DNA of 64,000 nucleotides from Bacillota bacterium (GTDB taxonomy: Bacteria; Bacillota; Sulfobacillia; DUMF01): NCBI GenBank assembly GCA_012840015.1, contig DUMF01000010.1, positions 1 through 64,000 of the forward strand, written 5' to 3'. Of this stretch, positions 43,600 to 52,907 are shown in pieces. Within the stretch, counting starts at the first letter, position 1. Each line of letters opens with the position of its first letter. Below the pieces are notes generated by a model that was given only the letters and a program-made list of their open reading frames with translations, was not told where the DNA came from and did not search any database. The translations under genes and the position numbers were made by a program.

Positions 43600-44946
43600 T
43601 TACGATTGGCCCGCTACAGTAACTATCTGAGGCTTTGGTTGGTAGACGTCGACGCTCAGGAGTTCTCTGGACACTTCCTGACCGTCGATCAAGACAATTC
43701 GGTAGGCCCGGGACTTATAGCCAGGGATGCCCTTGTCCACACTGCTATACCCTTGAGGCTTAGATGGATCTACCACCGTTTTCACTGGGAAATCTTTGCG
43801 CTCGAGTATTTCGGAGACGATTTTCACTGTCTGGCCTTGCGGCGCATCGCCAAATACCTTTACAGTGATCACTCCGTTGGAGGCGCTCGCCTTAAACATT
43901 ACGTGGTGACTCAATGAGTTCTTTAAGACCAGGTCCGGGCCATTCCAGGCTACCGTGGCGTCTCTGCTGAGAGGCACATAATCCACTGCGAAATAGTGGT
44001 TATACCGTTGAACCACTTTAAGATTGGCCAATAGGGCGGCATTGTACAACGTCGAGGAAACCTGGCAGACCCCGCCGCCGATACCGGGAACTATCTTCCC
44101 ATTGATAAAGACATTCGCTTCCTGGTAGCCACCAGTTTCATCTCTCGGACCAACTACCTCGTTGAAGCTGAACGTTTCTCCGGGGCTGAGCAGCAGGCCA
44201 TCTATTTTGGAGCATGCCAGTTTTATGTTACCAGATCTCTTCCCATCCTCCACGTAACGGGTAGAATACGAGCCTATCAACTTCTTTATGCCTAGCATAG
44301 AAATCGACTTCTCCGTAACGAGAGGAGCCACCGAACGTAATGGAACCGTGATTTCCGAAGGAATCTCGGTCCAAACACCTTTGTTCAGGAGCAGCTCCCT
44401 CAAGCCGTTCTGGTCTACCCGCTGTCCCGGGGTTTCCTTCTTTATGAGCACTCTGTCATTATTGTCGATCTCCAACCTGGCTGGTACTGGCTCTATTTGG
44501 ACGTCATGTCCGATACCCGCCACAGCAGAAGCAAATACATCTTCCTTAATAGTCACATAGAGCGGCAACCTCCTCGGCGACTTCGCCAGCTTCCACCACA
44601 CGACGGCTGGAGCCTGCGCTATCGTCTCGGGTATCATGGGTTCCACTCCGAGGGCAGAGAGCTTCAGGTTATACTTCTTCTCCGCTACCCGTACCGTGAC
44701 AGTGCGTAAGTCCCACTTCAGCCACGAAGCGAGCTTTTGCTCGGCTTCCTCGGGCGTAAGACCTCCGACTTCGAGGTCAAGCACCGTAGTTCCAGATGGG
44801 ATCCGGCTACCCCCGGCAGTCGCAATCGCACCGGCAGTTGTCACACTCACCAGGATGAGGCTGGCAATCAGCAGCGTGAGCCGCCGTTTCTTACGGTTCC
44901 GTTCTACTCTACTACCTGTCATACTCGTCTCCTCGTCGCCCTTCAC
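43600..44946 (-). CDS. VanW-family protein with PG-binding-like N-terminal domains
   Basis: GGYQEANVFINGKIVPGIGGGVCQVSSTLYNAALLANLKVVQRYNHYFAVDYVPLSRDATVAW. Confidence 0.93.
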   Translation of the reverse strand: MKGDEETSMTGSRVERNRKKRRLTLLIASLILVSVTTAGAIATAGGSRIPSGTTVLDLEVGGLTPEEAEQKLASWLKWDLRTVTVRVAEKKYNLKLSALGVEPMIPETIAQAPAVVWWKLAKSPRRLPLYVTIKEDVFASAVAGIGHDVQIEPVPARLEIDNNDRVLIKKETPGQRVDQNGLRELLLNKGVWTEIPSEITVPLRSVAPLVTEKSISMLGIKKLIGSYSTRYVEDGKRSGNIKLACSKIDGLLLSPGETFSFNEVVGPRDETGGYQEANVFINGKIVPGIGGGVCQVSSTLYNAALLANLKVVQRYNHYFAVDYVPLSRDATVAWNGPDLVLKNSLSHHVMFKASASNGVITVKVFGDAPQGQTVKIVSEILERKDFPVKTVVDPSKPQGYSSVDKGIPGYKSRAYRIVLIDGQEVSRELLSVDVYQPKPQIVTVAGQS

Positions 44947-44950
44947 TCAG

Positions 44951-45577
44951 CTAAGCAAGGGCTTCCATCCTGTGTAAGGAGGCCTTGGGTCTTACGTCAG
45001 TTTGGACGTATCCAGCCTCCATGAGTTTCATTCGCAATGCCATCCGCGCTCGGTTTAGCCGCGATTTCACGGTTCCCACAGGGCATCCCAGGGCCTCTGC
45101 AATCTCCTTGTACTTCATCTCGTGTACGTCATGCATCACGAGCAACACCCGATATCTCGGCTGCACCTGCATAAGTGCCTGCTCGACCATGGTACGCAAT
45201 TCCCTTCGCTGTACCAAATCACAAGGATCGCTTTCAACGGAGACAGGATCCACAAAGGGCTTGCTGTCTCTGCCAGGTTCGGTATCGTCTAAAGAAAAGA
45301 ACTTCAACCTCGCTTTACGTCTGAGCTTATCTATAAACACGTTATTCGCGATCTTAAATACCCATGAAGAAAACGGACAGTCACCGCGAAAATTTTTTAT
45401 CGAGGATATTACACGAAGTAGTACTTCCTGAGACAGGTCGCGCGCATCGTCGGCATTCCCAGTCAGGTGATATGCGAAGGAGTAGACCTTGCCTTCATAC
45501 GCCTGGATCAATACTTCAAGAGCTCCGGAGTCTCCATCAACAGCTCTATTCAGTGCCTCCTCTAGACTCACCAGCAC
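44951..45577 (-). CDS. ECF-type RNA polymerase sigma factor
   Basis: VYSFAYHLTGNADDARDLSQEVLLRV...EMKYKEIAEALGCPVGTVKSRLNRARMALR. Confidence 0.95.
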   Translation of the reverse strand: MLVSLEEALNRAVDGDSGALEVLIQAYEGKVYSFAYHLTGNADDARDLSQEVLLRVISSIKNFRGDCPFSSWVFKIANNVFIDKLRRKARLKFFSLDDTEPGRDSKPFVDPVSVESDPCDLVQRRELRTMVEQALMQVQPRYRVLLVMHDVHEMKYKEIAEALGCPVGTVKSRLNRARMALRMKLMEAGYVQTDVRPKASLHRMEALA

Positions 45578-45643
45578 TCCCCTCCCACCTATACCTTACG
45601 ACGCTGGGGAGCCTGGTACTATTGGCTTCTTAGCTTAGTAGAG

Positions 45644-47236
45644 CTAAGCATTTTGACTTAGTGGCACGCTCGCCGAGACTCTCGTGCCGCCACCTTTCAC
45701 CGAATGTAGCTCCAGCTTTCCTCCGGCGATTTCGGCCCGCTCCATCATCCCCGCGATACCCAGCTTACCCATTCTCCGCAACTCTACGTTTGAGGCCGGC
45801 ACGTCGAAGCCGCATCCGTCGTCCTGGATGGTTAGGACAGCCATGCCATCTTTGACATTGAGACTAACAACTACGTTAGCTGCGGAGGAATGCCTGCCCG
45901 CATTGTTGAGAGCTTCTTGGGCTATTCGAAAGAGAGTTACTTCCACCGTCGAAGGGAGCCTCCCGACTCCTTCGTCCACGTCCAGTTTCACTTTGAAGCC
46001 GAAGTTGCGCGCGGCCTGCTTGGTCAAAAGATCAAGTGCGGCACCCAGACCCAAATCATCCAGCACAGAGGGCCTTAAAGCGCGTATGAACTCTCTGAGG
46101 TTCCTTATAGTCTGGCTGAGAAGATCCTCAAGCTCGCCCAGCCTGCGTGTGAGAATCGCCTGGTTACCCATCGCGCTCTTGCACAACTCCACCTTTCTGG
46201 AAAGAGCGATGAGGGCCTGTGCAGTATCGTCATGGAGCTCCCGTGCAATCCGGCGTCGTTCCTCTTCTTGCACTTCGGTCACGAGGGCTAGATAATCCTT
46301 CATTTCACTGACCCGACGCTTAGTAGCTCTGACTTCGGTGATATCTCGAGCTATCCCGTACTGCCCGATGAACTGTCCTCCTGCGTAACTAAGAGCTGCT
46401 CTCACATCGAGTATCACTGACCGCCCGTCTTTTGCACGGGCCTCCCACTCATATCCTGCTGTACTCCGTGCAGACCGGCGGCACTCCTCTAGCACTTGCA
46501 TAGTAGCCTGCCAGCTTTCCTGCGTAACGATTTCGCTGAAATACTTGCCCAGGAGTTCCTCCGGCAAGTACCCCAGCGTCTCGTAAATGCGGGAGTTCAA
46601 AAATGTAAACCGGCCTACCCTATCCAAACTGAACACCACATCTAGAACGTTCTCAGTCATGGTCCTGTATTTAGCTTCGGAAAGCTCCAGTTCATGGAAT
46701 AGGCGCGCTTTGGCGATCACGACGGCAGCCTGGTCCGCAGCCGCAATCAGCAGCCGCTCCCTCGACTTGTCCAGCCAGTTCGTTTTTGTGGTCCTCACGC
46801 CTAGAACTATTAAGCCAACCACACCGTCATCGGAACGCATGGGCACCGCAGCAAGCTCAGATAAGCCTGAAAAATCGATGATATCGCTGCCTGTCTTGCT
46901 ACAGTCTACCCGCAGCACGCTACCATGCGCCTCTAGGCAACGAGCGAATAGACTCTGAGGGCCCATTCTCAAAGTGATCTTTTCAGATACTAGAGGCACG
47001 TCCTTGCGTCTGGATGCCATTGCCTCGAGGGTGACGCTCTTGAACCCCTCACTGCAAAGGAAGATGGCAACCGTGTCTGCACCGAAGACGCTCAAAAAAT
47101 AACGCGCAACCCTGTTCAGCAGCTGCTCCAAGGTGGGTTTCCCCGAAGAGGTTATCCGGGCCAACCCGAGCAACACGCTTTCCGCACCTAGCTGCCAGTA
47201 CTTCGAACTACTTTTCTTTTCGTTCAGGTCCTCCAC
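45644..47236 (-). CDS. NarL-type sensor histidine kinase with GAF and PAS domains
   Basis: GAF-like N-terminus, PAS YRTMTENVLDVVFSLD, HisKA_3 ERRRIARELHDDTAQALIALSRKVEL, ATPase TIQDDGCGFD. Confidence 0.95.
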   Translation of the reverse strand: MEDLNEKKSSSKYWQLGAESVLLGLARITSSGKPTLEQLLNRVARYFLSVFGADTVAIFLCSEGFKSVTLEAMASRRKDVPLVSEKITLRMGPQSLFARCLEAHGSVLRVDCSKTGSDIIDFSGLSELAAVPMRSDDGVVGLIVLGVRTTKTNWLDKSRERLLIAAADQAAVVIAKARLFHELELSEAKYRTMTENVLDVVFSLDRVGRFTFLNSRIYETLGYLPEELLGKYFSEIVTQESWQATMQVLEECRRSARSTAGYEWEARAKDGRSVILDVRAALSYAGGQFIGQYGIARDITEVRATKRRVSEMKDYLALVTEVQEEERRRIARELHDDTAQALIALSRKVELCKSAMGNQAILTRRLGELEDLLSQTIRNLREFIRALRPSVLDDLGLGAALDLLTKQAARNFGFKVKLDVDEGVGRLPSTVEVTLFRIAQEALNNAGRHSSAANVVVSLNVKDGMAVLTIQDDGCGFDVPASNVELRRMGKLGIAGMMERAEIAGGKLELHSVKGGGTRVSASVPLSQNA

Positions 47237-47903
47237 CTATATCTATCCAACCCTTCTGAGCCGCCTTGATGACGGCCTCCGTTCTCGAATCTACATCCAG
47301 CTTGCTGAAGATGTTGTAAAGGTGTACCTGTACCGTCCTGGCACTTATACCCAGCTGGCTGGCGATCTCCTTATTTCCCAGGCCGCTTGCTACCAGCCGC
47401 AGCACCTGAACTTCACGCGTGCTGAGCCGCACCTGGGGTTCCTCCCTGGAAGCTCCCCGATTCAAGGCGCGCTTCACTACTTTGGCAGTTATGACTTTAT
47501 CGAGCACGGTCTCGCCTCTGGCCACTGCTCGAATGGCCGAGACCAGTTCCGAACCGCTTGCGCTCTTCAGCAAATACCCAGCCACACCCGCATCCAACAG
47601 CGCAAACACGTAAGGATCGTCATCGTACGCGGTGAGGGCCAGCACTGCAACCCCGGGGCAAGCCTGTTTGATCTTAGCCGTGGCCTCGATGCCGTTCATC
47701 CCAGGCATCGAGACGTCCATCGTGACGACCTTGGGTAGCAAGGAAGCCGCCAGGCGTACGGCCTCTTCTCCGTCGGCGGCTTCACCAACAACCTTTATGT
47801 CCGATTCTTGTTCGAGCAACTCCCTGGTGCCTTCCCTAACCAGGGCATGATCGTCCACCAACAAAACTGTTATCGGTTTAGTCCATTCCTGCACAGGCCT
47901 CAC
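47208..47903 (-). CDS. NarL/LuxR-family response regulator
   Basis: [21 protein letters not shown]...[42 protein letters not shown]. Confidence 0.96.
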   Translation of the reverse strand: MRPVQEWTKPITVLLVDDHALVREGTRELLEQESDIKVVGEAADGEEAVRLAASLLPKVVTMDVSMPGMNGIEATAKIKQACPGVAVLALTAYDDDPYVFALLDAGVAGYLLKSASGSELVSAIRAVARGETVLDKVITAKVVKRALNRGASREEPQVRLSTREVQVLRLVASGLGNKEIASQLGISARTVQVHLYNIFSKLDVDSRTEAVIKAAQKGWIDIGGGPERKEK

Positions 47904-48724
47904 TTACCCTGCAGCGCATTTTTAACCGCTTCCATTATGCCCTTGGAAGTGAAAGTGGCTCCGGTCACCGCATCTACGGACGTCGACTGTTTAGCGATTA
48001 TTGCCTCAGGTATCCTGCTTAAAGCCGGGTCAGATATTATCGGGGTCTCCTTATGCTCCAGGATTTTCACTTCGGTAATCTTACCGCCCTTGACAGTTAC
48101 GCTCACCTTAATGCTGCCGTTCATCCCCTGGCCTTCCCCTTCATATGTCCCGTCTTTGGGAACCCCGGCAATCGGAGCTGCCTTCCCGGGGCCGATACCC
48201 AACACGCCCTGCAACTCAGTTAGAGCAGCCTTCACGGCCGCTGTAAATGCCCTGGACGAAATCGTAGCGCCTGAGATAGCGTTAATGTCCTTGCCCACGC
48301 TAACGGCATCTTGAGCGGTCTTGCCGATAAACTGATCCTGGAAAGCCTTGCTATCGACACGTGCACCCAAGCCCGGGGTTTCGGAATGGCTCACTACTTT
48401 TACGCCGGTGAGCTTACCTTCGTTGTCTGTCCCAACCACTATAACCATAGGCTGCGAGCCATATCCTCTCGCTTCGGTAACGGCGGCCGCTCCCACCTGC
48501 TTACCGCCTTTTATGGCCTTGTAATACGTTTTCCCGCCCGACTGGACCTTTTCAAACGTCTCAGCCTCAGGTACCACCGTTCTCAGCGAAGCGTTAAACT
48601 CCTCTACAGCTCTCTTTTCGATAACCGGCCGGGTAACCCCGTACACCCACGCAAGGCTCCCCGCCGCAATCCCGCACACCAATGCGAGTGTTATGGCAAG
48701 CTTCGTAGTTTCTCGCACGGCCAC
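47900..48724 (-). CDS. Membrane-anchored protein with two FMN-binding domains (RnfG-like)
   Basis: Two candidate flavinylation motifs, DINAISGATISS and DAVTGATFTS; N-terminal TM. Confidence 0.9.
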   Translation of the reverse strand: MAVRETTKLAITLALVCGIAAGSLAWVYGVTRPVIEKRAVEEFNASLRTVVPEAETFEKVQSGGKTYYKAIKGGKQVGAAAVTEARGYGSQPMVIVVGTDNEGKLTGVKVVSHSETPGLGARVDSKAFQDQFIGKTAQDAVSVGKDINAISGATISSRAFTAAVKAALTELQGVLGIGPGKAAPIAGVPKDGTYEGEGQGMNGSIKVSVTVKGGKITEVKILEHKETPIISDPALSRIPEAIIAKQSTSVDAVTGATFTSKGIMEAVKNALQGK

Positions 48725-48827
48725 CCCCCCATTCCATCCGACTTATTATAACTCACCGTTGCTAGGATTTTAGAGTTTCGTCGTCATAATGCGCCAGCCC
48801 CGGGTAAAACGTTGAACCAAAAGTGGG

Positions 48828-49226
48828 TTATAGTATCGCTACATTGATCTGCGCTTTCCAGAACACCTTTGAGCCTACATCCAAAGACCCGCCCAGTGCA
48901 CGCCCGTCCTTATCCGTTACAGCAATATGAACGTGCACTTTACCGTGTACTGTATCGCCCTTGACGGCAACTTCCCCGATCGTTCCCGTAATAGCTACCA
49001 TTTCATAGGGCCCGGTCCCTTTGGTGGATGCCATAGGGGGAGGGAAATTTCCTCCAACAGGATTCTTGACAGAGAGCGTGGAAAGTGAGCCGAAACCCGA
49101 TAATATGAGGCCGTTTGAGACTCCGCGCTCTTCAGCCATCGTCTTCAAACCCTCTAGCAGGTCCTCACCTGCATCGAGCAGCCAAACCTCCATGCCTTTT
49201 ACCTTTAACGGAACAGCATGCCCCAT
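48828..49226 (-). CDS. PPC/PCC-domain (DUF296) protein
   Basis: AGEDLLEGLKTMAEERGVSNGLILSGFGSLSTLSVKN...GTIGEVAVKGDTVHGKVHVHIAVTDKDGRALGGSL. Confidence 0.85.
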   Translation of the reverse strand: MGHAVPLKVKGMEVWLLDAGEDLLEGLKTMAEERGVSNGLILSGFGSLSTLSVKNPVGGNFPPPMASTKGTGPYEMVAITGTIGEVAVKGDTVHGKVHVHIAVTDKDGRALGGSLDVGSKVFWKAQINVAIL

Positions 49227-49352
49227 AACAAGCCCCCCGTTGAATGAGTTGTCGCGTGCATACGGGTGAGATGTGGCTAATATCTTTTAATCAAGGTTGC
49301 TTCGGGCCCTGGAGCTGCAAACACGGCGCCGACGGGCCACGATTCTACATCC

Positions 49353-50078
49353 ATGATAATTATAATCGACCTTGACGCCCTACGCAGAAGGCTCCACAAC
49401 CTCTTGTGGCTAGTCGTGAGCGCGCTCACGTTAAGCCTCGCACTCGTGCGGCCATTTCTAACTGTCTGGGTGACCAGCTTGCAGGACCAGCCCATTCGTC
49501 GAGGCAATCCCGACCGGCCATATGTAGCACTTATGTTCAATGTGGACTGGGGTAATGAGTATGTGCCCCAACTCTTGGAGATCTTAAGACAAAGCCACGC
49601 CAAAGCCACGTTCTTTGTCACGGGAAGATGGGCTGGGGAAAACCCCGACCTTCTGAGGCTGATCGCCAAGAACGAGCAGGAAATCGCCACTCACGGGCAG
49701 GAGCACCTGCTTCCGTCAAAACTACCTGACCAGGAAGTCGACTGGCTTATTCGTGAGGGAATCGCCACCCTGCGAGACATCCTGGGGAGAGAACCTGCTC
49801 TTCTTTTCTCGCCTCCTTCCGGTGACTGGGATGAACGAACTATAAGGGCCGCCAGTCGTTATGGCTGCAAGACTATCCTTTGGACCGTCGACACCGTAGA
49901 CTGGCGGTGCCCCTCACCCGACAAAATCGTGGCCAGAGCCACCGAGTCCGTCAAGCCTGGTTCCTTAATTCTTATGCACCCGACCGCCCCCACGGTACTC
50001 GCCTTACCCAAGATCATAGAGCTGCTACGCCGCGCAGGGTTGGAACCCACCACCGTTTCCCAGGCCATCGGAGCGTAG
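49353..50078 (+). CDS. Polysaccharide deacetylase family protein
   Basis: VALMFNVDWGNEYVPQLLEILRQSHAKATFFVTGRWAGENPDLLRLIAKNEQEIATHGQEH. Confidence 0.93.
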   Translation: MIIIIDLDALRRRLHNLLWLVVSALTLSLALVRPFLTVWVTSLQDQPIRRGNPDRPYVALMFNVDWGNEYVPQLLEILRQSHAKATFFVTGRWAGENPDLLRLIAKNEQEIATHGQEHLLPSKLPDQEVDWLIREGIATLRDILGREPALLFSPPSGDWDERTIRAASRYGCKTILWTVDTVDWRCPSPDKIVARATESVKPGSLILMHPTAPTVLALPKIIELLRRAGLEPTTVSQAIGA

Positions 50079-50085
50079 CCCGTTC

Positions 50086-51201
50086 TCAAGCCACCCGGAA
50101 CTGTTCTACGATCTTCTCGTTCAATTCGATGCCAAGCCCGGGCCCCTCAGGCACCCGCACGTATCCATCAACGCACTCGATGGGGTCCTTCGCTACGAAG
50201 CGTCTCAGAGGAGTTGGCCATACGCAGAACTCCAAGTACGGTATTTCGGGTTGACTCACAATAAAATGTAGTGTACTCGCCACGAGGATATCAGTACTCC
50301 AACAATGGGGAATGCACAGAGCCCCTTTGGCACTGGCCAGAGATGCTATTTTCTTGGCCTCGGTGAAACCGCCGACCCGGGAAATATCTGGTTGGATCAC
50401 GTCTACTTTGCCCCGCTCAATCAAATCGCGAAAACCAAAATAAGTAGTTTCCTTTTCCCCTGTGGCTATCCTTATATCGACCCTGCTGCTGAGCTCGGCA
50501 AAGCCGTCAAGGTCGTCTGGGCTAAGAGGTTCTTCAAGAAAGTATATGTTTAGCTCTTCCAAGAGCCGGGCGAGTTCGAAGGCTTTACGCCTGTCTCCGC
50601 CATACCCTATGTCCACCATGAGATCGACATCATCGCCCACCGCTTTGCGGCATGCCTTCATGAACCGGTAATCCTGTTCTACTGAATGGCCAAGCGGCCC
50701 CCATCCCACCTTCACCGCCTTGAACCCCTTCTCAACCCATCTGATGACCTCTTTTACGGCTTCCTCTTCAGCTTCCGGCATGAGGGTGCTCGCGTAGGCC
50801 TTTACCTTATCCCTGAACTTTCCGCCCAACAATTTATAGACAGGTATACCCAGAGCCTTCCCCATAATATCGTAGAGCGCCATATCTATGGCACTCATGG
50901 CATGGATGACGACTCCCCTCCGCCCGTACACGGAAGTCTCGGAATACATCTTTTGCCAGATTCTCTCCACGTTGAAGGGGTCTTCCCCTAGTATGATACG
51001 GGCCAAGCCCCTGCTCCGGACATGGGAATCAGGGGCATCGATTATCGCCTTTATAACGAAAGGAGAGGTCTGGGATTCGCCAATCCCCACTATCCCTTCG
51101 TCGGTCTTCACTTTGACTATGCAGCAGTCTTGAGTCCCGTCACCGATTAGCCTGACCTCCGGCTGGCGCAGCACCATCGCTTCAACCTCTACGATTTTCA
51201 A
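50086..51201 (-). CDS. Mandelate racemase/muconate lactonizing enzyme family protein (enolase superfamily) A
   Basis: SAIDMALYDIMGKALGIPVYKLLGG...GFKAVKVGWG...LEEPLSPDD...CIPHCWSTD. Confidence 0.93.
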   Translation of the reverse strand: MKIVEVEAMVLRQPEVRLIGDGTQDCCIVKVKTDEGIVGIGESQTSPFVIKAIIDAPDSHVRSRGLARIILGEDPFNVERIWQKMYSETSVYGRRGVVIHAMSAIDMALYDIMGKALGIPVYKLLGGKFRDKVKAYASTLMPEAEEEAVKEVIRWVEKGFKAVKVGWGPLGHSVEQDYRFMKACRKAVGDDVDLMVDIGYGGDRRKAFELARLLEELNIYFLEEPLSPDDLDGFAELSSRVDIRIATGEKETTYFGFRDLIERGKVDVIQPDISRVGGFTEAKKIASLASAKGALCIPHCWSTDILVASTLHFIVSQPEIPYLEFCVWPTPLRRFVAKDPIECVDGYVRVPEGPGLGIELNEKIVEQFRVA

Positions 51202-51222
51202 AGCTTACACCTCCGGCTAGTC

Positions 51223-52368
51223 TCAGAATGCGGTACTACCCTTGTATGCGTAATGCTTTACCGCATCTTCGTCCAATTCCAAACCGTGCCCCGGCCCATC
51301 GGGTGGACGGACGAATCCATCGGACGCCTTCACCGGGTTCTTAAGTAAGCGCTGAAAATTGAATACATCACTTTCGAGTTCGAAGTATTCTATGTACAAT
51401 ACCTCGGGTCTAGCAGCGCCAACCTGGACGTTGAGATCGTGCGTCCAGTGCGGAGCCAGAATCAAACCATATGTTGCGGCCACACCTGCCAGATTTAGCC
51501 ATTCCGTGATGCCTCCCATCAGGGTAGGGTCGCCCTGAAGTATGCTGGCCGCCTTTCTGTCCACGATCTCTCGGAAATCCCACCTGGTGAAATGATTCTC
51601 TCCGATAGCCACCGGCATCGGGACGTTTGCAGCCACCCTGGCACAACCGACCAAATCGTCGATCGCAACGGGCTCCTCCAGCCACCTAATCCGGTACTTT
51701 TCCAATTGCCGCGCTATGGCGATCGCGGTGTCAGGGTCCCAAACGTTGTTCGCATCTATCATGAGATCGGCCTCGTCACCGATAATCTTTCGTGCGAGCT
51801 CAATCCTTTTCAAGTCGAGGCTCAGTGACACCCCTCCTACTTTCATTTTGAATGCCTTGAAGCCCTTCTGTACGTATGTGCTGAACTCTTTCTCTAGATA
51901 CCCCAGAAGCTCCGCATCAGTGCTGCAATTAACAGGATAATAGCCCCCACTGTAATACGCAGGTACCTTATCTCTGAATCCGCCCAGCAATCGGTATATC
52001 GGCATGCCACACGCCCTACCGAGTAGGTCCCAAAGAGCGATGTCAATCGCAGCTATGGCCCGACTCGAAATCCCACGCCGGTCCCACACAGCCATTGCCT
52101 TATACATCTTGTTCCACAAGCGGTTGATTGCGAACGGATCTTCTCCAATTAGTACTTCTCTCAACAACTCCTCGATCGCAATGCTCACGAGGAGCGTCCC
52201 CCAGCAGTAGCCCCATCCCACAAGCCCCTCGTCTGTAAAGACAGTGGCTATTGTATAGTCCCTGTAGCTTACGGTCCTTGTGGCGAAACGCTTGGGCACT
52301 TTAAGGGGTATCCTCACCGTCACAACTCGAACATCAGAGATTTTCATTGCGCGCCTCCTCGGTCTCAC
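51223..52368 (-). CDS. Mandelate racemase/muconate lactonizing enzyme family protein B (ATG probably 18 nt downstream of the ORF start)
   Basis: AAIDIALWDLLGRACGMPIYRLLGG...GFKAFKMKVGG...LEEPVAIDD...LAPHWTHD. Confidence 0.93.
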   Translation of the reverse strand: MRPRRRAMKISDVRVVTVRIPLKVPKRFATRTVSYRDYTIATVFTDEGLVGWGYCWGTLLVSIAIEELLREVLIGEDPFAINRLWNKMYKAMAVWDRRGISSRAIAAIDIALWDLLGRACGMPIYRLLGGFRDKVPAYYSGGYYPVNCSTDAELLGYLEKEFSTYVQKGFKAFKMKVGGVSLSLDLKRIELARKIIGDEADLMIDANNVWDPDTAIAIARQLEKYRIRWLEEPVAIDDLVGCARVAANVPMPVAIGENHFTRWDFREIVDRKAASILQGDPTLMGGITEWLNLAGVAATYGLILAPHWTHDLNVQVGAARPEVLYIEYFELESDVFNFQRLLKNPVKASDGFVRPPDGPGHGLELDEDAVKHYAYKGSTAF

Positions 52369-52887
52369 TCAGCGGAAGAACAGCTCGAGTCCCTGGGTTT
52401 CAGGGTCTTTTAGCCTTAAGAGCTCTATCCCATCGAGCCTAGCGATAGCGATCTCGGCCGTAGAAAGCACTTCGCATCCCTCTACGAGATGTCCACCATA
52501 GGAACGCCCATTTTCGGCCCCCGACGATACGCAAATATGCGCGTGAACCCAAACCCTCCCCTCAAATGTAGAGATGTTGCCATTTAGAGAAAGCATCTCA
52601 AGAGGACTACCTTCGATCTTTACGAACTGCCTATCTGCATCAGTAATTGGAAAGTTCGGAAAGCGCGCGAGGTTTCTGAGCACCGCCTTCCGGAGACTGG
52701 CTGCTCCCCCCAGAATAAGGCCTGACCGAATCCCGTGTTGCTCCACTATCATTCGGATGGAATTGTAAACATCACTTCCGGGGGCCAACCTCGCGACGAT
52801 GACCTCACCTAGCCTTCCTGTTCCCGACCTCATTTTCATGTATGTCCCCTCCCTTTTAAGAGGAGCCCGACACCGGGCTCCTCTCAA
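52369..52887 (-). CDS. PPC/PCC-domain (DUF296) protein, second copy
   Basis: RLAPGSDVYNSIRMIVEQHGIRSGLILGGAASLRKAVLRN...GNISTFEGRVWVHAHICVSS...YGGHLVEG. Confidence 0.85.
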   Translation of the reverse strand: MRGARCRAPLKREGTYMKMRSGTGRLGEVIVARLAPGSDVYNSIRMIVEQHGIRSGLILGGAASLRKAVLRNLARFPNFPITDADRQFVKIEGSPLEMLSLNGNISTFEGRVWVHAHICVSSGAENGRSYGGHLVEGCEVLSTAEIAIARLDGIELLRLKDPETQGLELFFR

Positions 52888-52907
52888 GTGCGTTAAAAAC
52901 CATGGCC

